NCBI GenBank assembly: GCA_964484185.1
Contig: CAZAEQ010000001.1
Location: 186,001 to 250,000 of the forward strand
Length of the DNA: 64,000 bases
Origin: F1-120-MAGs238 sp964484185
GTDB taxonomy: Bacteria > Planctomycetota > Phycisphaerae > Phycisphaerales > UBA1924
Reading direction: 5' to 3'
Shown here: positions 7,722 through 16,615 of the stretch, in pieces
Layout: each line of letters begins with the position of its first letter
Position numbering within the stretch: the stretch's first letter is position 1
Position numbers and translations under genes: made by a program
The notes under the pieces: model-generated
The model's input: only the letters and a program-made list of their open reading frames with translations
Database searches by the model: none
What the model was told of the DNA's origin: nothing

Positions 7722-9156
7722 AGAGGAACCAGTTCAGGATGAGGATGGGGAGGAGGAAGATGGAGGCGTATCCGAGGTACGCAAAGAAACTCGGCATCTT
7801 GACTGATTCTCCTTCAGCAATTGCTTTGACCATGAAGTTGGGGCCGTTGCCGATGTAGGTCATTGCGCCGAAGAAGACTGCGGAGGAGGAGATGGCGTGG
7901 AGGAGGTGGATGCTGTTTGGGGAGGATGAGAATGCGAGGACTGCGGATTTGGACATGTCGGCGTGGCCTTCGATTGCCATCGCGATCTGGAGGAAATTGA
8001 GGTAGGTGGGGGCGTTGTCGAGGACGGCGGAGAGGCCGCCGGTTGCGAAGTAAAAGCGGGAGGCGGTGGCGAAGGTGGTTGCGCCGGTGAGGCCGAGGTT
8101 GTTGCCGTTGGCGGAGAGGTATTGCAGAGCGGGGATCATGGTGAGGAAAATGCCGGCGAAGAGGAGGCCAACTTCTTTGACGGGTTCAAAGTTGAAGCGG
8201 TTGGTGTCGCGGATCTCGGGCTTGGAGAGGAAGTAGCAGGAGATGGCGACGATGATCTGGAATGTGGCGCCGACGGGGATGTGGTGGAGATCGATGAACT
8301 TTGAGAGGAAGGGGTCGAGGAAGACGCCGACGAGCATGAGAGAAAGGGAGATGAGGCCAGTGGTTCCGGAGATTGAGAGCGGGGGTTTGGAGTCGGGAGT
8401 TGGTTCGGCAGAGACAGGCTTCGGGCCGATGCGGCGGTCGATGAAGTAGAAGATGGCGAGGAGTGTGCCGCAGACGAGGAGCCAATCTTGCCAGAGGTTG
8501 GTGAGGGTCCAGGTGAAGGGGACGCCTTTGAGGAAGCCGAGGTAGAGGGGCGGGTCGCCGATGGGGGTGAGGCTGCCGCCGCAGTTTGAGACGATAAAGA
8601 TGAAGAAGATGATGTGGAGGGGTTTGAGGCGGCCGTGGTTGAGGCGCATGAAGGGGCGGATGAGGAGCATGGATGCGCCGGTGGTGCCGACGAGGTTGGC
8701 GAGGACTGCGCCGACGGCGAGGATGGCGGTGTTCATGAGGGGCGAAGGTGTGCCGCGGATTCGGATGAGAATGTTGCCGGAGACGATGAAGAGGCCGCCG
8801 ACGAGGGCGATGAACGAGTAATATTCTGTAATGGCATGAATGACGGCGGTGGTTCCCTTTACAACGCCGGGGCCGTCAGCCTTGAACGCGGCGAGGTAGA
8901 AGGCGGCGACTAGGAAGCCCAGGAAGAGAGCGATGTCGGGGTAGTACTCGTGCCAGAAATGGGGCTTGAGGAGCGGGGTGAGGGCGATGGAGAGGAGAAG
9001 GACGACGAAGGGGGTGACGAGCCAGAGGGGGACGGCGGCATCGGCGGCGGGGGTGAAGGCGAAGGACAAGAGGCCGCCGATGAGTGCGCCTGCGAGAGCA
9101 CTGATTGCCCAGCGAGCGGGGCCGTGCAGTCCAGATTGTTTTTGGTGTTCGCTCAC
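7711..9156 (-). CDS. Sodium:proton antiporter, NhaD/ion-transporter superfamily
   Basis: The product is 481 aa from a GTG at 9156 (MSEHQKQSGLHGP); the frame stays open upstream into the VanZ gene, but those residues look non-protein. About 12 membrane helices are visible. Characteristic segments are VGTTGASMLLIRPFMR, NCGGSLTPIGDPPLYLGF and, near the end, LDNAPTYLNF and TYIGNGPNFMVK, as in NhaD-like antiporters of the ArsB/NhaD superfamily. Expected role: Na+ or Li+ export in exchange for H+ at the inner membrane, useful for a marine or alkaline habitat. The substrate is inferred from family resemblance. It overlaps murJ by 11 nt. Confidence 0.85.
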   Translation of the reverse strand: MSEHQKQSGLHGPARWAISALAGALIGGLLSFAFTPAADAAVPLWLVTPFVVLLLSIALTPLLKPHFWHEYYPDIALFLGFLVAAFYLAAFKADGPGVVKGTTAVIHAITEYYSFIALVGGLFIVSGNILIRIRGTPSPLMNTAILAVGAVLANLVGTTGASMLLIRPFMRLNHGRLKPLHIIFFIFIVSNCGGSLTPIGDPPLYLGFLKGVPFTWTLTNLWQDWLLVCGTLLAIFYFIDRRIGPKPVSAEPTPDSKPPLSISGTTGLISLSLMLVGVFLDPFLSKFIDLHHIPVGATFQIIVAISCYFLSKPEIRDTNRFNFEPVKEVGLLFAGIFLTMIPALQYLSANGNNLGLTGATTFATASRFYFATGGLSAVLDNAPTYLNFLQIAMAIEGHADMSKSAVLAFSSSPNSIHLLHAISSSAVFFGAMTYIGNGPNFMVKAIAEGESVKMPSFFAYLGYASIFLLPILILNWFLFAH

Positions 9157-9182
9157 AGGCTGCAAAGGTACGCAACTCACGG

Positions 9183-9575
9183 TCAGGTGTTCACGTGTCG
9201 GGCAAACCCGGCACCGACGATTCGCGCGGCGAGGATGCCCAGGAAGATCCCCCCACAATTGGCGGCGAAGTCATCCCATGCGCATGTGCGGCCGATGGCG
9301 GGGATTGCCTGCGATCCTTCATCTATGGCGGCGTACAGGATGCCGATGACGAAAGGCCAGCGTAATCCGCGCCAGGAATTCCAGTTTCCGACCCACGCGG
9401 TCGCGGCGAAGAAGAACGCCCAGGCGCCGAACGCGCCGAAATGGATGATGAGATCGGTGCGAATGGGCGGGCCGTCTATCCGCAGTTGGGGCCAGTGCGT
9501 GGCCGTGAAGAGCACTATCGCGTAGACGACGAAGATCTGTCGCCACCAGCCATTTACTTGCTTTGCGATGTTCAC
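9183..9575 (-). CDS. VanZ family membrane protein
   Basis: The product is 130 aa with four predicted helices. It has the VanZ-like pattern: an early helix (VVYAIVLFTATHWP), the DLIIHFGAFGAWAFF segment, then YAAIDEGSQAIPAIGRTCAWDDFAANCGGIF. Start is GTG at 9575, overlapping the parA stop by 4 nt (GTGA). VanZ-like proteins are linked to glycopeptide tolerance or small-molecule binding in the membrane, but most members have no known role. Its place between a ParA-type ATPase and the antiporter/MurJ genes hints at an envelope role; that is inference. Confidence 0.82.
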   Translation of the reverse strand: MNIAKQVNGWWRQIFVVYAIVLFTATHWPQLRIDGPPIRTDLIIHFGAFGAWAFFFAATAWVGNWNSWRGLRWPFVIGILYAAIDEGSQAIPAIGRTCAWDDFAANCGGIFLGILAARIVGAGFARHVNT

Positions 9576-10444
9576 GCTACCGCGCCGGTTGCGGGCTTGA
9601 CCACTTTCACTTCAAGCGGTGCCGCGGGAGTTGGCTCGGGCATCCACATGTTCCATTCTTTGAGGAGGACATCGGCGAGGATGCGATAGTCGGCTGCGCC
9701 GCTGGCATCGGATGCGTATTCAAAAATCGTTTTGCCGAAGCTGGGGCTTTCCGCCAGTTTGATATTGCGGCGAATGGCGGGGCGGAAGACTTTGGCGAAC
9801 TGCCAGGGGCCAGGGAGTTCGCGGGCTTGGTCGAAGAAGCCGTCGAGATCGGCGACGACTTCCCGGGTGTGTGTGCTTTGGGCGTCGTAGGCACAGAGGA
9901 CGATGCCGAGCACTTGAAGTTTTGGGTTGAGCGCGGCGTTGACCATCTTCACGGTCTCGAGGAGTTTACCGACGCCTTGCAGGGCCAGGAAGTGAGCTTG
10001 CATCGGGATCAGGACTTCGCGGGCTGCGCAGAGGCCGTTGAGCGTGAGCAAGCCGAGCGAGGGCGGGCAGTCCATCAAGATGATGTCGAAATTTGCTTCG
10101 AGGCGATCGAGCAGTTTGTTGAGGCGGAGCTGTTTGTCGGGCGCGGTGGCGAGTTCGCTTTCGACTCCGGCCAGGTCGGTGACGGCGGGAAGCACGGAGA
10201 GATTTTCGCGCGAGTTCTGGAGACATGGACGCGGATCGGCGGCGGGATTGATGATCACGTCGTAGACAGAGTGTTCGAGTTGATCTGGATCGATGCCCAG
10301 GTGCAATGTTGCGTGCGCCTGAGGATCGAGATCGACCATCAGCACGCGCTTGCCTGCCTTGGCGAAGCTCGCGGCCAAGTTCACGGTGGTTGTGGTCTTT
10401 CCAACCCCACCTTTTTGGTTCATTAAGGCAATCCGTCGCGCCAT
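9572..10444 (-). CDS. ParA/Soj family P-loop ATPase
   Basis: The product is 290 aa from an ATG at 10444 with GGAGG 8 nt upstream. A deviant Walker A motif, KGGVGKTT, lies at 11-18; MVDLDPQAHAT follows at about 38-48, and ILMDCPPSLGLLT near 120 is the Walker B/switch region. ParA/Soj proteins use ATP-dependent dimerisation on DNA or membranes to segregate chromosomes or place large complexes. No ParB gene or obvious parS array is seen next to it, so it may be an orphan ParA serving another cargo. It heads the leftward operon and is divergent from rdgB, with 77 bp between starts. Confidence 0.88.
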   Translation of the reverse strand: MARRIALMNQKGGVGKTTTTVNLAASFAKAGKRVLMVDLDPQAHATLHLGIDPDQLEHSVYDVIINPAADPRPCLQNSRENLSVLPAVTDLAGVESELATAPDKQLRLNKLLDRLEANFDIILMDCPPSLGLLTLNGLCAAREVLIPMQAHFLALQGVGKLLETVKMVNAALNPKLQVLGIVLCAYDAQSTHTREVVADLDGFFDQARELPGPWQFAKVFRPAIRRNIKLAESPSFGKTIFEYASDASGAADYRILADVLLKEWNMWMPEPTPAAPLEVKVVKPATGAVA

Positions 10445-10521
10445 TTTTGCATCCTCCGTGCAAAGGACTATATGTGGTTGCGGCCTCAATTGTGCCAAAG
10501 TGACAGATACTCTTTGCCGCT

Positions 10522-11178
10522 ATGCACGAACTTGTTCTGGCAACATCGAATCCGCACAAAGTCCATGAACTTCAGGCTCTTTTGGCTGGCGCGGGCGTCC
10601 AGATCCGCGGGTTGAAGGACCTGGGAATTGTCACTCGGGAACCGGAAGAGACGGGGAAGACGTTTGTGGAGAATGCGACGATTAAGGCGCTGTCGTATGC
10701 GGCCCAGACGGGGCGGATGTGCCTGGCCGATGACAGCGGTCTTGAGATCGATGCACTTGGCGGAAGGCCGGGCGTGATCAGTTCGCACTATTGCACTCTT
10801 GGGCGCGAAACCGGGATGAGTCGGGAGGAGCGGGATGCGGCCAATAACGCGAAGGTGCTGGGGGAGCTTGCGGGGGTTGCAATTGGGCAAAGGACAGCTC
10901 GGTTTGTGTGCGTGATGGTTGTGGCTGCGCCGGGGAATCCGATTCCGTTGACGATTTGTCGAGGGACGTTTGAAGGGCGGATCGGGATTCCGCCTGCGGT
11001 GCCGCGGGGAAGCAATGGATTTGGGTATGACCCGCTGTTTCTCGCGGGGCCGGGATTTACGCATACTGGGGCGGAACTTTCTGCGGCAGACAAGAATGCT
11101 CGAAGCCATCGAGGCAGGGCGGCGGCGGAACTTTGCGTCTGGCTCGCTGCGGGCGGTCTTGCAAAAATCACAGGCTGA
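10522..11178 (+). CDS. rdgB: XTP/dITP diphosphatase (RdgB/HAM1)
   Basis: The product is 218 aa. It opens with the family signature LATSNPHKVHEL (T/S-x-N-x-x-K), followed by GKTFVENATIKAL with the metal-binding Glu, ADDSGLEIDALGGRPGV, and GFGYDPLF and ELSAADKNARSHRG near the C terminus. The enzyme hydrolyses non-canonical purine nucleotides (ITP, dITP, XTP) to monophosphate and pyrophosphate, protecting DNA and RNA. Length is typical, about 200 aa. A GATACT hexamer lies 10 nt before the ATG and no clear Shine-Dalgarno is present. Twenty-one bases separate it from the next gene. Confidence 0.93.
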   Translation: MHELVLATSNPHKVHELQALLAGAGVQIRGLKDLGIVTREPEETGKTFVENATIKALSYAAQTGRMCLADDSGLEIDALGGRPGVISSHYCTLGRETGMSREERDAANNAKVLGELAGVAIGQRTARFVCVMVVAAPGNPIPLTICRGTFEGRIGIPPAVPRGSNGFGYDPLFLAGPGFTHTGAELSAADKNARSHRGRAAAELCVWLAAGGLAKITG

Positions 11179-11199
11179 ATTGGCAAACTACGCTTTTGC

Positions 11200-13170
11200 A
11201 TGAACACAGGACTGGCCATGGAGTGGCTTGAGACCGATGGGCTTGGCGGCTTTGCCATGGGCACGGTTGCGCAGATTGGCGTCCGCGGGTATCACGCGCT
11301 GCTGGTGAGTGCGAAGTCGCCGCCGGTGCATCGCATGGCGCTGGTGAATTCACTGGATGCGTGGCTTGAAATTGGAAACGACGAGCCGGAAATCATTCAC
11401 CTGACACGCCATTGTTATACATCGCCTGATGTGTTTAACGGGATCGTTCATCCAGCCAAGGGCGCGAGGGTCGAGGTTTTTTCATCTGATCCCTGGCCGA
11501 AGTGGACACTTCGAGCATCGGACACCATCACTGTAGAGAACGAATTGTTTCTCACGCACAACGCACCAAACTGTGTCATGTCATTCCGAATTCGCGGCAT
11601 TCCGCCATCGACTCCCGCGAAACTTTGTATTCGCCCGCTGCTCTCAGGACGAGATGTCCACGAGATGCATCATGAGAACCAGGTTTTTGATTTCACGGCA
11701 AATCAGATCAAGGAATCCGTGGTCTTTCAGCCGTATGGGGAAGCTGTTCCCGGTATCGCCATTACCACCGGAGGGACATACGTGCATGTGCCTACGTGGT
11801 ACCGCAATTTCCTTTATCGGGAAGATCAGGCTCGCTCGCAGAACTGTGTTGAAGACCTGGCGTCGCCGGGGATCTTCACGTTTGACTGTGCCAAGGGAGA
11901 GGCGCTTCTGGTCTTTTCTGCGATTACGGCCACGCACGCTGCGCCGGCGGAAGATGTTCACACCTTTGTGGACCTTGCCCGAATTTCTGAAACGCGACGC
12001 AGAAGGGCATTTCGCTCGCCGCTGGATCGGGCGGCGAATCAGTACGTTGTTCGTCGCGGCGAAGGCTCTTCGATTATCGCTGGATACCCGTGGTTCACCG
12101 ACTGGGGCAGAGATACGTTCATTTCGATTCGAGGGTTGTGCCTGGCCACTGGCAGGCTTGGACAGGCTGAGTCAATTCTTACTGCGTGGGCAGCAACGAT
12201 TGACCGAGGCATGATTCCTAATCGATTTGTGGACCACGGAGACCCGCCAGAATTTCATGCAATCGATGCGAGTCTGTGGTTTGTCGTTGCTGCTGGTGAA
12301 TTCCTGGAACTGGCTGCGATGCACAAACACACGATTGGTGACCAGAGGCGACTGGAAGCGGCCATGCTTTCAATTGTTACTGGTTATCGAGATGGCACGC
12401 GATTCAATATTGCGCTGGATCAGAGAGATTCACTGATCCGCGGCGGCGCACCCGGTTTTGCATTGACCTGGATGGATGCGAGGATTGGAACCTGGTGCGT
12501 GACTCCTCGCATCGGCAAACCCATTGAGATTCAAGCTCTATGGATACGTGCTCTTCATTTTGTTTCGCGATTTGCGCCTGAATGGACCAAGCTTCAGGCG
12601 GCGGCGGAGCAGTCTGTGGCGCAGAATTATTATGACAAGGAACTTCTTGCACTGATTGATTGTCTCGATGTCAATTTTGAGACCGGGCACATCGATCGAT
12701 CGCTGCGCGCGAATCAGGTGTTCGCGCTGGGAGGTCTGGGGCCATCGTTGTTTTCAAAGGAGCACACTGCAGCGGCACTGGCGACGGTCGAGAAGAATCT
12801 ACTGACGCCGATGGGACTGCGCACGCTTGCGCCGTGCGAAAAGAACTATCGGGAGAGCTATGAAGGAAATCGAGAGGCGCGAGATTTTGCATATCACCAG
12901 GGCACGGTCTGGCCGTGGCTGCTGGGGCCATTTGTAGAGGCGTGGGTTGGTCACCGAGGGAACACTCCAGCGGCCAAGGTTGAGGCTCGAAAGCGGTTTC
13001 TTGAGCCACTGCTTGCAGCATCAAAAACGCCGGGCGCAGGCGGCGTAAGTGTCGGTCACATTGCCGAAATTGCGGATGGAAACTCTCCGCATTTTGGGCG
13101 CGGCTGCCCCATGCAGGCATGGAGCCTGGCGGAAGCGTTGCGACTTGACGCGATGGTTCTGAAAGTGTGA
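11200..13170 (+). CDS. Glycogen debranching enzyme, amylo-alpha-1,6-glucosidase (GH133 type)
   Basis: The product is 656 aa with no signal peptide, so cytoplasmic. The N-terminal GDE_N-like domain starts EWLETDGLGGFAMGTV and GYHALLV. The C-terminal (alpha/alpha)6 barrel carries GYPWFTDWGRDTFISIRG (about residues 294-311), then HAIDASLWFV and HQGTVWPWLLGPF, all conserved in bacterial/archaeal debranching enzymes. It removes alpha-1,6 branch glucose during glycogen breakdown. It follows rdgB by 21 bp and is probably co-transcribed. Start is the ATG at 11200; a second ATG lies six codons later. Confidence 0.9.
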   Translation: MNTGLAMEWLETDGLGGFAMGTVAQIGVRGYHALLVSAKSPPVHRMALVNSLDAWLEIGNDEPEIIHLTRHCYTSPDVFNGIVHPAKGARVEVFSSDPWPKWTLRASDTITVENELFLTHNAPNCVMSFRIRGIPPSTPAKLCIRPLLSGRDVHEMHHENQVFDFTANQIKESVVFQPYGEAVPGIAITTGGTYVHVPTWYRNFLYREDQARSQNCVEDLASPGIFTFDCAKGEALLVFSAITATHAAPAEDVHTFVDLARISETRRRRAFRSPLDRAANQYVVRRGEGSSIIAGYPWFTDWGRDTFISIRGLCLATGRLGQAESILTAWAATIDRGMIPNRFVDHGDPPEFHAIDASLWFVVAAGEFLELAAMHKHTIGDQRRLEAAMLSIVTGYRDGTRFNIALDQRDSLIRGGAPGFALTWMDARIGTWCVTPRIGKPIEIQALWIRALHFVSRFAPEWTKLQAAAEQSVAQNYYDKELLALIDCLDVNFETGHIDRSLRANQVFALGGLGPSLFSKEHTAAALATVEKNLLTPMGLRTLAPCEKNYRESYEGNREARDFAYHQGTVWPWLLGPFVEAWVGHRGNTPAAKVEARKRFLEPLLAASKTPGAGGVSVGHIAEIADGNSPHFGRGCPMQAWSLAEALRLDAMVLKV

Positions 13171-13200
13171 TTGCAGGCAACCGGTTTACAGGCAATTGGC

Positions 13201-15588
13201 TTAGAGGCAACCGCTCGAGTACGAATCGACAAAGTCGAGGTAGTCGAAGAAGTCGTTGGTGCCACTGTTGTTGAAGTCTGCTGCCGGATCGTCAGCGGAG
13301 AAGGCATCAACAAAATCGAGATAATCAAAGAAGTCGGTTGTGCCATCGCCGTTGAAGTCTGCTGGACAGATCGGCATCAAGTTGGCACGCCACGCTCCGC
13401 GACCGTAAGTTCCGGCGACGATCACGCGCTGGTTAACGTAGATCTGCAGGTCACCGACGTTCACGTTGGGGAAGCTGGCATCATCTTTCACCCAGTTGCG
13501 TCCGCCGTTGAGCGAGACGTAGATTCCTGATCCTGTTCCTGCGTACATCACCGGCGTTGGCGCGTCGAAATCGACAGCCAACGCAGTGATTCCCGCGCCG
13601 CTGGGCAGAGTCCCGGTCATATTCGTCCAGGTTGCGCCAAAGTCATCAGTGCGGAAAACGCGATTGCCGGTTGCGTTGAAGTACGAAACGTACGCGGTTC
13701 CAGCAGCGGTGGGGCTGATGCAGATGTCGGAAACATCGCCGCTTGTGAGGCCAGAAGAGCGATCGACCCAAGTCGTGAGGTTTTGAGTAACTTGCACCTT
13801 ACCGGTAGACGAGCCCACGTAGATCACGTTTGAGTTGGTTTTGGCAACAGCGATTGCATTCAGGGTGCCGCCGATTCCTGCGATCGAAGTTGCAGAGAGC
13901 GGTGTCCAGGTCACAGTGCCAGCTGTAGCGTTGGTCGTGCGCCAGACGCGGTTGGTTCCACCAAGCAATGTGGTTGCGGAGTTTGGGTCGCGCACCAGAG
14001 GTGCAATAAAGTTCACCGCATCGCCGCTCCAGGGACCGGTGATAGATGTGCCGCTGGAGTTGCTCCAGCGAGTCACTGCAAGATAGACATAGGTTGTGTA
14101 TCTGCGGGTTGCAGTGCTTGGATCGAAGACAGAGAATCCACCATCGCCGGTCTGCAACTGCGGCCAGGTCATTGATGCGGCGGTACGTTCGGGTGTGCCA
14201 TTATCTTGTGTACCACCGAGCATTCTTTCGACCGAAGTCGGGTGCAGGGCGATTTGGTAGATCTGACCCGCTGCCAAAGTCGAGTTCAGGTTGACCCAGT
14301 TTGTGCCGCCGTTTGTGGACTTGTAGACGCCGCCGTCGTTTCCTTCCCAGATAGTGGGACCGGGGCCAAAGACCATGGTGTGATGGTCGGGGTGAACGCC
14401 GGTTGAGTTGCCTGAGATTTCAGTCCAGGTGTCACCGCCATTGGTGGATTTAGAGATACCGACGGTTGCGTACCGTGGATCGACGCCGCCAACATAGATG
14501 GTGTTGGGGTTGAGCGGATCAACACAGATATAGGTGTTGTACGCGCCCTGTGGATTAGGGTAATTTGGAGTTGCGGTTTTCTGGGTCCAGGTGACGCCGC
14601 CATCGGCAGTGCGCCACATACCCAGGATGCCACCGCCGTTAACGAAGCCGGCGTAGGCAATCAGGGGGTTGGATTGGGAGACTGCCACATCGACATGAGA
14701 GAAACCACCCGTTGGCAGGCCGCCGGCGAGTTTGACATATCCCGCGCCGCCATTGGTTGATTTCCAGACTCCGTTGCCGCGTGCACCGACAAAAATCGTG
14801 CTCGAGTTTGCCATCGACATGCTGGAGCAATCGATAATAAGTCGTACCGGCCAGGTGTTGCCGCCGTCATCTGAGCGGAACGTGCCTTCACTGGTTGTGA
14901 CATGGATGATGTTGGCGTTCAGCGGATCAACAAACATTTTTGAAACGCGATTGCCGATTTGGGCGGCTGTTGCGACACGTTCCCATGTTGCTCCGGCATC
15001 CAGCGAACGGAAGATTCCATCGCCGTTGCTGCCAGCTACATAGTCTCCGGTGCCCAGGAACACCAGGTTCGGGTTGGTCGCGGAAACCGCGATCGCGCCG
15101 CAGTTGAGGATTGAGAGTTCATCGGTCAGTGGGACCCAGTTGGTGCCGCCGTTGACGGTCTTCCAGGCGCCGCCGGAGGCCGTAGCAATATAACAAATAT
15201 TTGCGTTAGTGGCGTGAGGGGCGATTCCGGTGATGCGTCCGCCAGCGTTGCCTTCGTAGGACCAATACTCGCTCGACATCGGTCGCGGTCCGACAAAGGT
15301 CCAAGTTTGGAAAATCCCGGCGGTCGTGACAGGTGACCAGTCCGGAACCGGGTTGCCGACAGTTCGCCAGTAGCCATAGGGTGCCGGACCCGCGCCGCCT
15401 TTTTTCCGCCGCGGATCGCCCACGGCAATAATGCCTTCAGGCTTGATGGCCGGTACACGACCTTCGACTCGCAACTCGTCCATGGTCATGGTTCGGAGTG
15501 CCACTGACGAGGTTTCTGTGCGAGCGCACCCGGCTGCGAGCGCCAAAAACACTGTCGTACCGACAACCACGTTACAGGACGTCTTCAT
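13201..15588 (-). CDS. Exported BNR/sortilin-like repeat protein with lipobox and GC-type dockerin end
   Basis: The product is 795 aa from the ATG at 15588, preceded by GAGAAGAG. The N terminus has a lipoprotein signal with LAAGC, Cys at 21. The body is a beta-propeller-like array of Asp-box (BNR) repeats: KTVNGGTNW, RSLDAGATW, RSDDGGNTW, KSTNGGDTW, KSTNGGTNW and RTDDFGATW. It resembles sialidase/sortilin-like YVTN repeat proteins; no sialidase catalytic set is evident. The end carries two dockerin-like loops, DFNGDGTTDFFDYLDFVDAF and DFNNSGTNDFFDYLDFVDSY, then SSGCL. The extra final Leu after Gly-Cys is unique in the window. Possession of both a lipobox and a GC-dockerin end is unusual. Function beyond surface display is unknown. 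Confidence 0.85.
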   Translation of the reverse strand: MKTSCNVVVGTTVFLALAAGCARTETSSVALRTMTMDELRVEGRVPAIKPEGIIAVGDPRRKKGGAGPAPYGYWRTVGNPVPDWSPVTTAGIFQTWTFVGPRPMSSEYWSYEGNAGGRITGIAPHATNANICYIATASGGAWKTVNGGTNWVPLTDELSILNCGAIAVSATNPNLVFLGTGDYVAGSNGDGIFRSLDAGATWERVATAAQIGNRVSKMFVDPLNANIIHVTTSEGTFRSDDGGNTWPVRLIIDCSSMSMANSSTIFVGARGNGVWKSTNGGAGYVKLAGGLPTGGFSHVDVAVSQSNPLIAYAGFVNGGGILGMWRTADGGVTWTQKTATPNYPNPQGAYNTYICVDPLNPNTIYVGGVDPRYATVGISKSTNGGDTWTEISGNSTGVHPDHHTMVFGPGPTIWEGNDGGVYKSTNGGTNWVNLNSTLAAGQIYQIALHPTSVERMLGGTQDNGTPERTAASMTWPQLQTGDGGFSVFDPSTATRRYTTYVYLAVTRWSNSSGTSITGPWSGDAVNFIAPLVRDPNSATTLLGGTNRVWRTTNATAGTVTWTPLSATSIAGIGGTLNAIAVAKTNSNVIYVGSSTGKVQVTQNLTTWVDRSSGLTSGDVSDICISPTAAGTAYVSYFNATGNRVFRTDDFGATWTNMTGTLPSGAGITALAVDFDAPTPVMYAGTGSGIYVSLNGGRNWVKDDASFPNVNVGDLQIYVNQRVIVAGTYGRGAWRANLMPICPADFNGDGTTDFFDYLDFVDAFSADDPAADFNNSGTNDFFDYLDFVDSYSSGCL

Positions 15589-15762
15589 TCTCTTCTCCAG
15601 TAGCACTTCATTCGGAACCTTCCATTGGAGAGTTCCGACAAATATGCATAGAAACACCCAAAAAACAACGGATCTGCATCGCTCGACGCATCAGGTGAAA
15701 TCATATGCGCTTCAGTCCCGCGAGGCTGGAATATCCGCATAGCTGATCAATTGAATGTGACA

Positions 15763-16614
15763 TCAAAACAGGAAGCGAAACCCGACCGCAACTAGTAATT
15801 TCAGTTTGGGTCGATGATCCAGTTTCTCTGCAACTGGTAACTGCAACGCAGCTTCAAAAGCCCAGAGTTTTGCTTCGTACATAACACCAGGTCCAATCAA
15901 GAGCTGGGAGTCGCCATTGGTCTCCAGGTTCAGTGCTGCCTCGGCGGATACGAACCACGCGCCGGAAGTTTCGGATGTATAGATATCCGGCGCAACTCGA
16001 TATAGATAGGCGCTTTCCAATGCAAACAGGTCGGACTTGGAATCTCCTGCCTCGATTCCCTCATCTTCCTGACTTGTGTTCATCTTGTAGAGAACGCTTG
16101 CGCTGCCGCCGTGACGTTCGCGGATCCATGTAATGGCGTATCCCGCCATCGGATTGATTGACTTACTGGAGAGGGCGTCGTTTCCGCTTGGCAATTCCGC
16201 GCCGAGCACCCACGCTCCACGCAGGGTGTTGATTGGACCAGTATCAAGCCGGAAACTCCGCAGCTTGACCATGACGTCGAGGTCACCCATGCCGCCATCG
16301 TGATCGTCGCCCTGGGCAGTCTCGGTGGTTCGCGTCACGAAGGGGACCATGAGTTCGAGAGTTGTATTGGCGTCGATGCCGTAGGCAAACTCCGTTTCAA
16401 GGCCAAGCTCTGTCACACCCTCGTGTTCTCCGCTGGGCGAATCTCCATACATTTGAAAGTGCAGCATGGGGCGGATGCGCACCCTGTCTCTTGGAACAAA
16501 CGTCGCCGACTGACCGAACATGGCTTCCTGGGCCTGACAATTTGTGGCGCAGCATCCACCCAAGACGACAAGGAACGGGATAGACCAGAAAAGTCCTCGA
16601 ACTCCGCGCCGCAC
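15763..16614 (-). CDS. Outer-membrane beta-barrel protein (transporter-like)
   Basis: The preferred start is a GTG at 16614, directly after the stop of the HMA gene (TAA A GTG) with AAGGAG about 10 nt upstream, giving 283 aa with a clean signal peptide (residues 1-27, LFWSIPFLVVLGG). The frame is open 26 codons further up, inside the HMA gene. The mature part alternates polar and hydrophobic residues in about 10-12 strands and ends in aromatic FRFLF, typical of outer-membrane barrels. Segments such as GLETEFAYGIDANTTLELMVPFVTRT resemble the MetA-like putative transporter family often near metal-resistance genes. Coupling to the HMA lipoprotein suggests metal handling. Confidence 0.75.
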   Translation of the reverse strand: MRRGVRGLFWSIPFLVVLGGCCATNCQAQEAMFGQSATFVPRDRVRIRPMLHFQMYGDSPSGEHEGVTELGLETEFAYGIDANTTLELMVPFVTRTTETAQGDDHDGGMGDLDVMVKLRSFRLDTGPINTLRGAWVLGAELPSGNDALSSKSINPMAGYAITWIRERHGGSASVLYKMNTSQEDEGIEAGDSKSDLFALESAYLYRVAPDIYTSETSGAWFVSAEAALNLETNGDSQLLIGPGVMYEAKLWAFEAALQLPVAEKLDHRPKLKLLVAVGFRFLF

Positions 16615-16615
16615 T

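Noticed and set aside
9563..10426. 287-codon open frame on the plus strand
   Set aside because: Antisense to parA, which has an intact Walker A motif and a good ribosome site.
13201..13370. Repeated FFDYLDF-coding DNA taken as a CRISPR or simple repeat
   Set aside because: The repeats are in frame, encode calcium-loop motifs and occur in pairs at gene ends, so they are protein domains.
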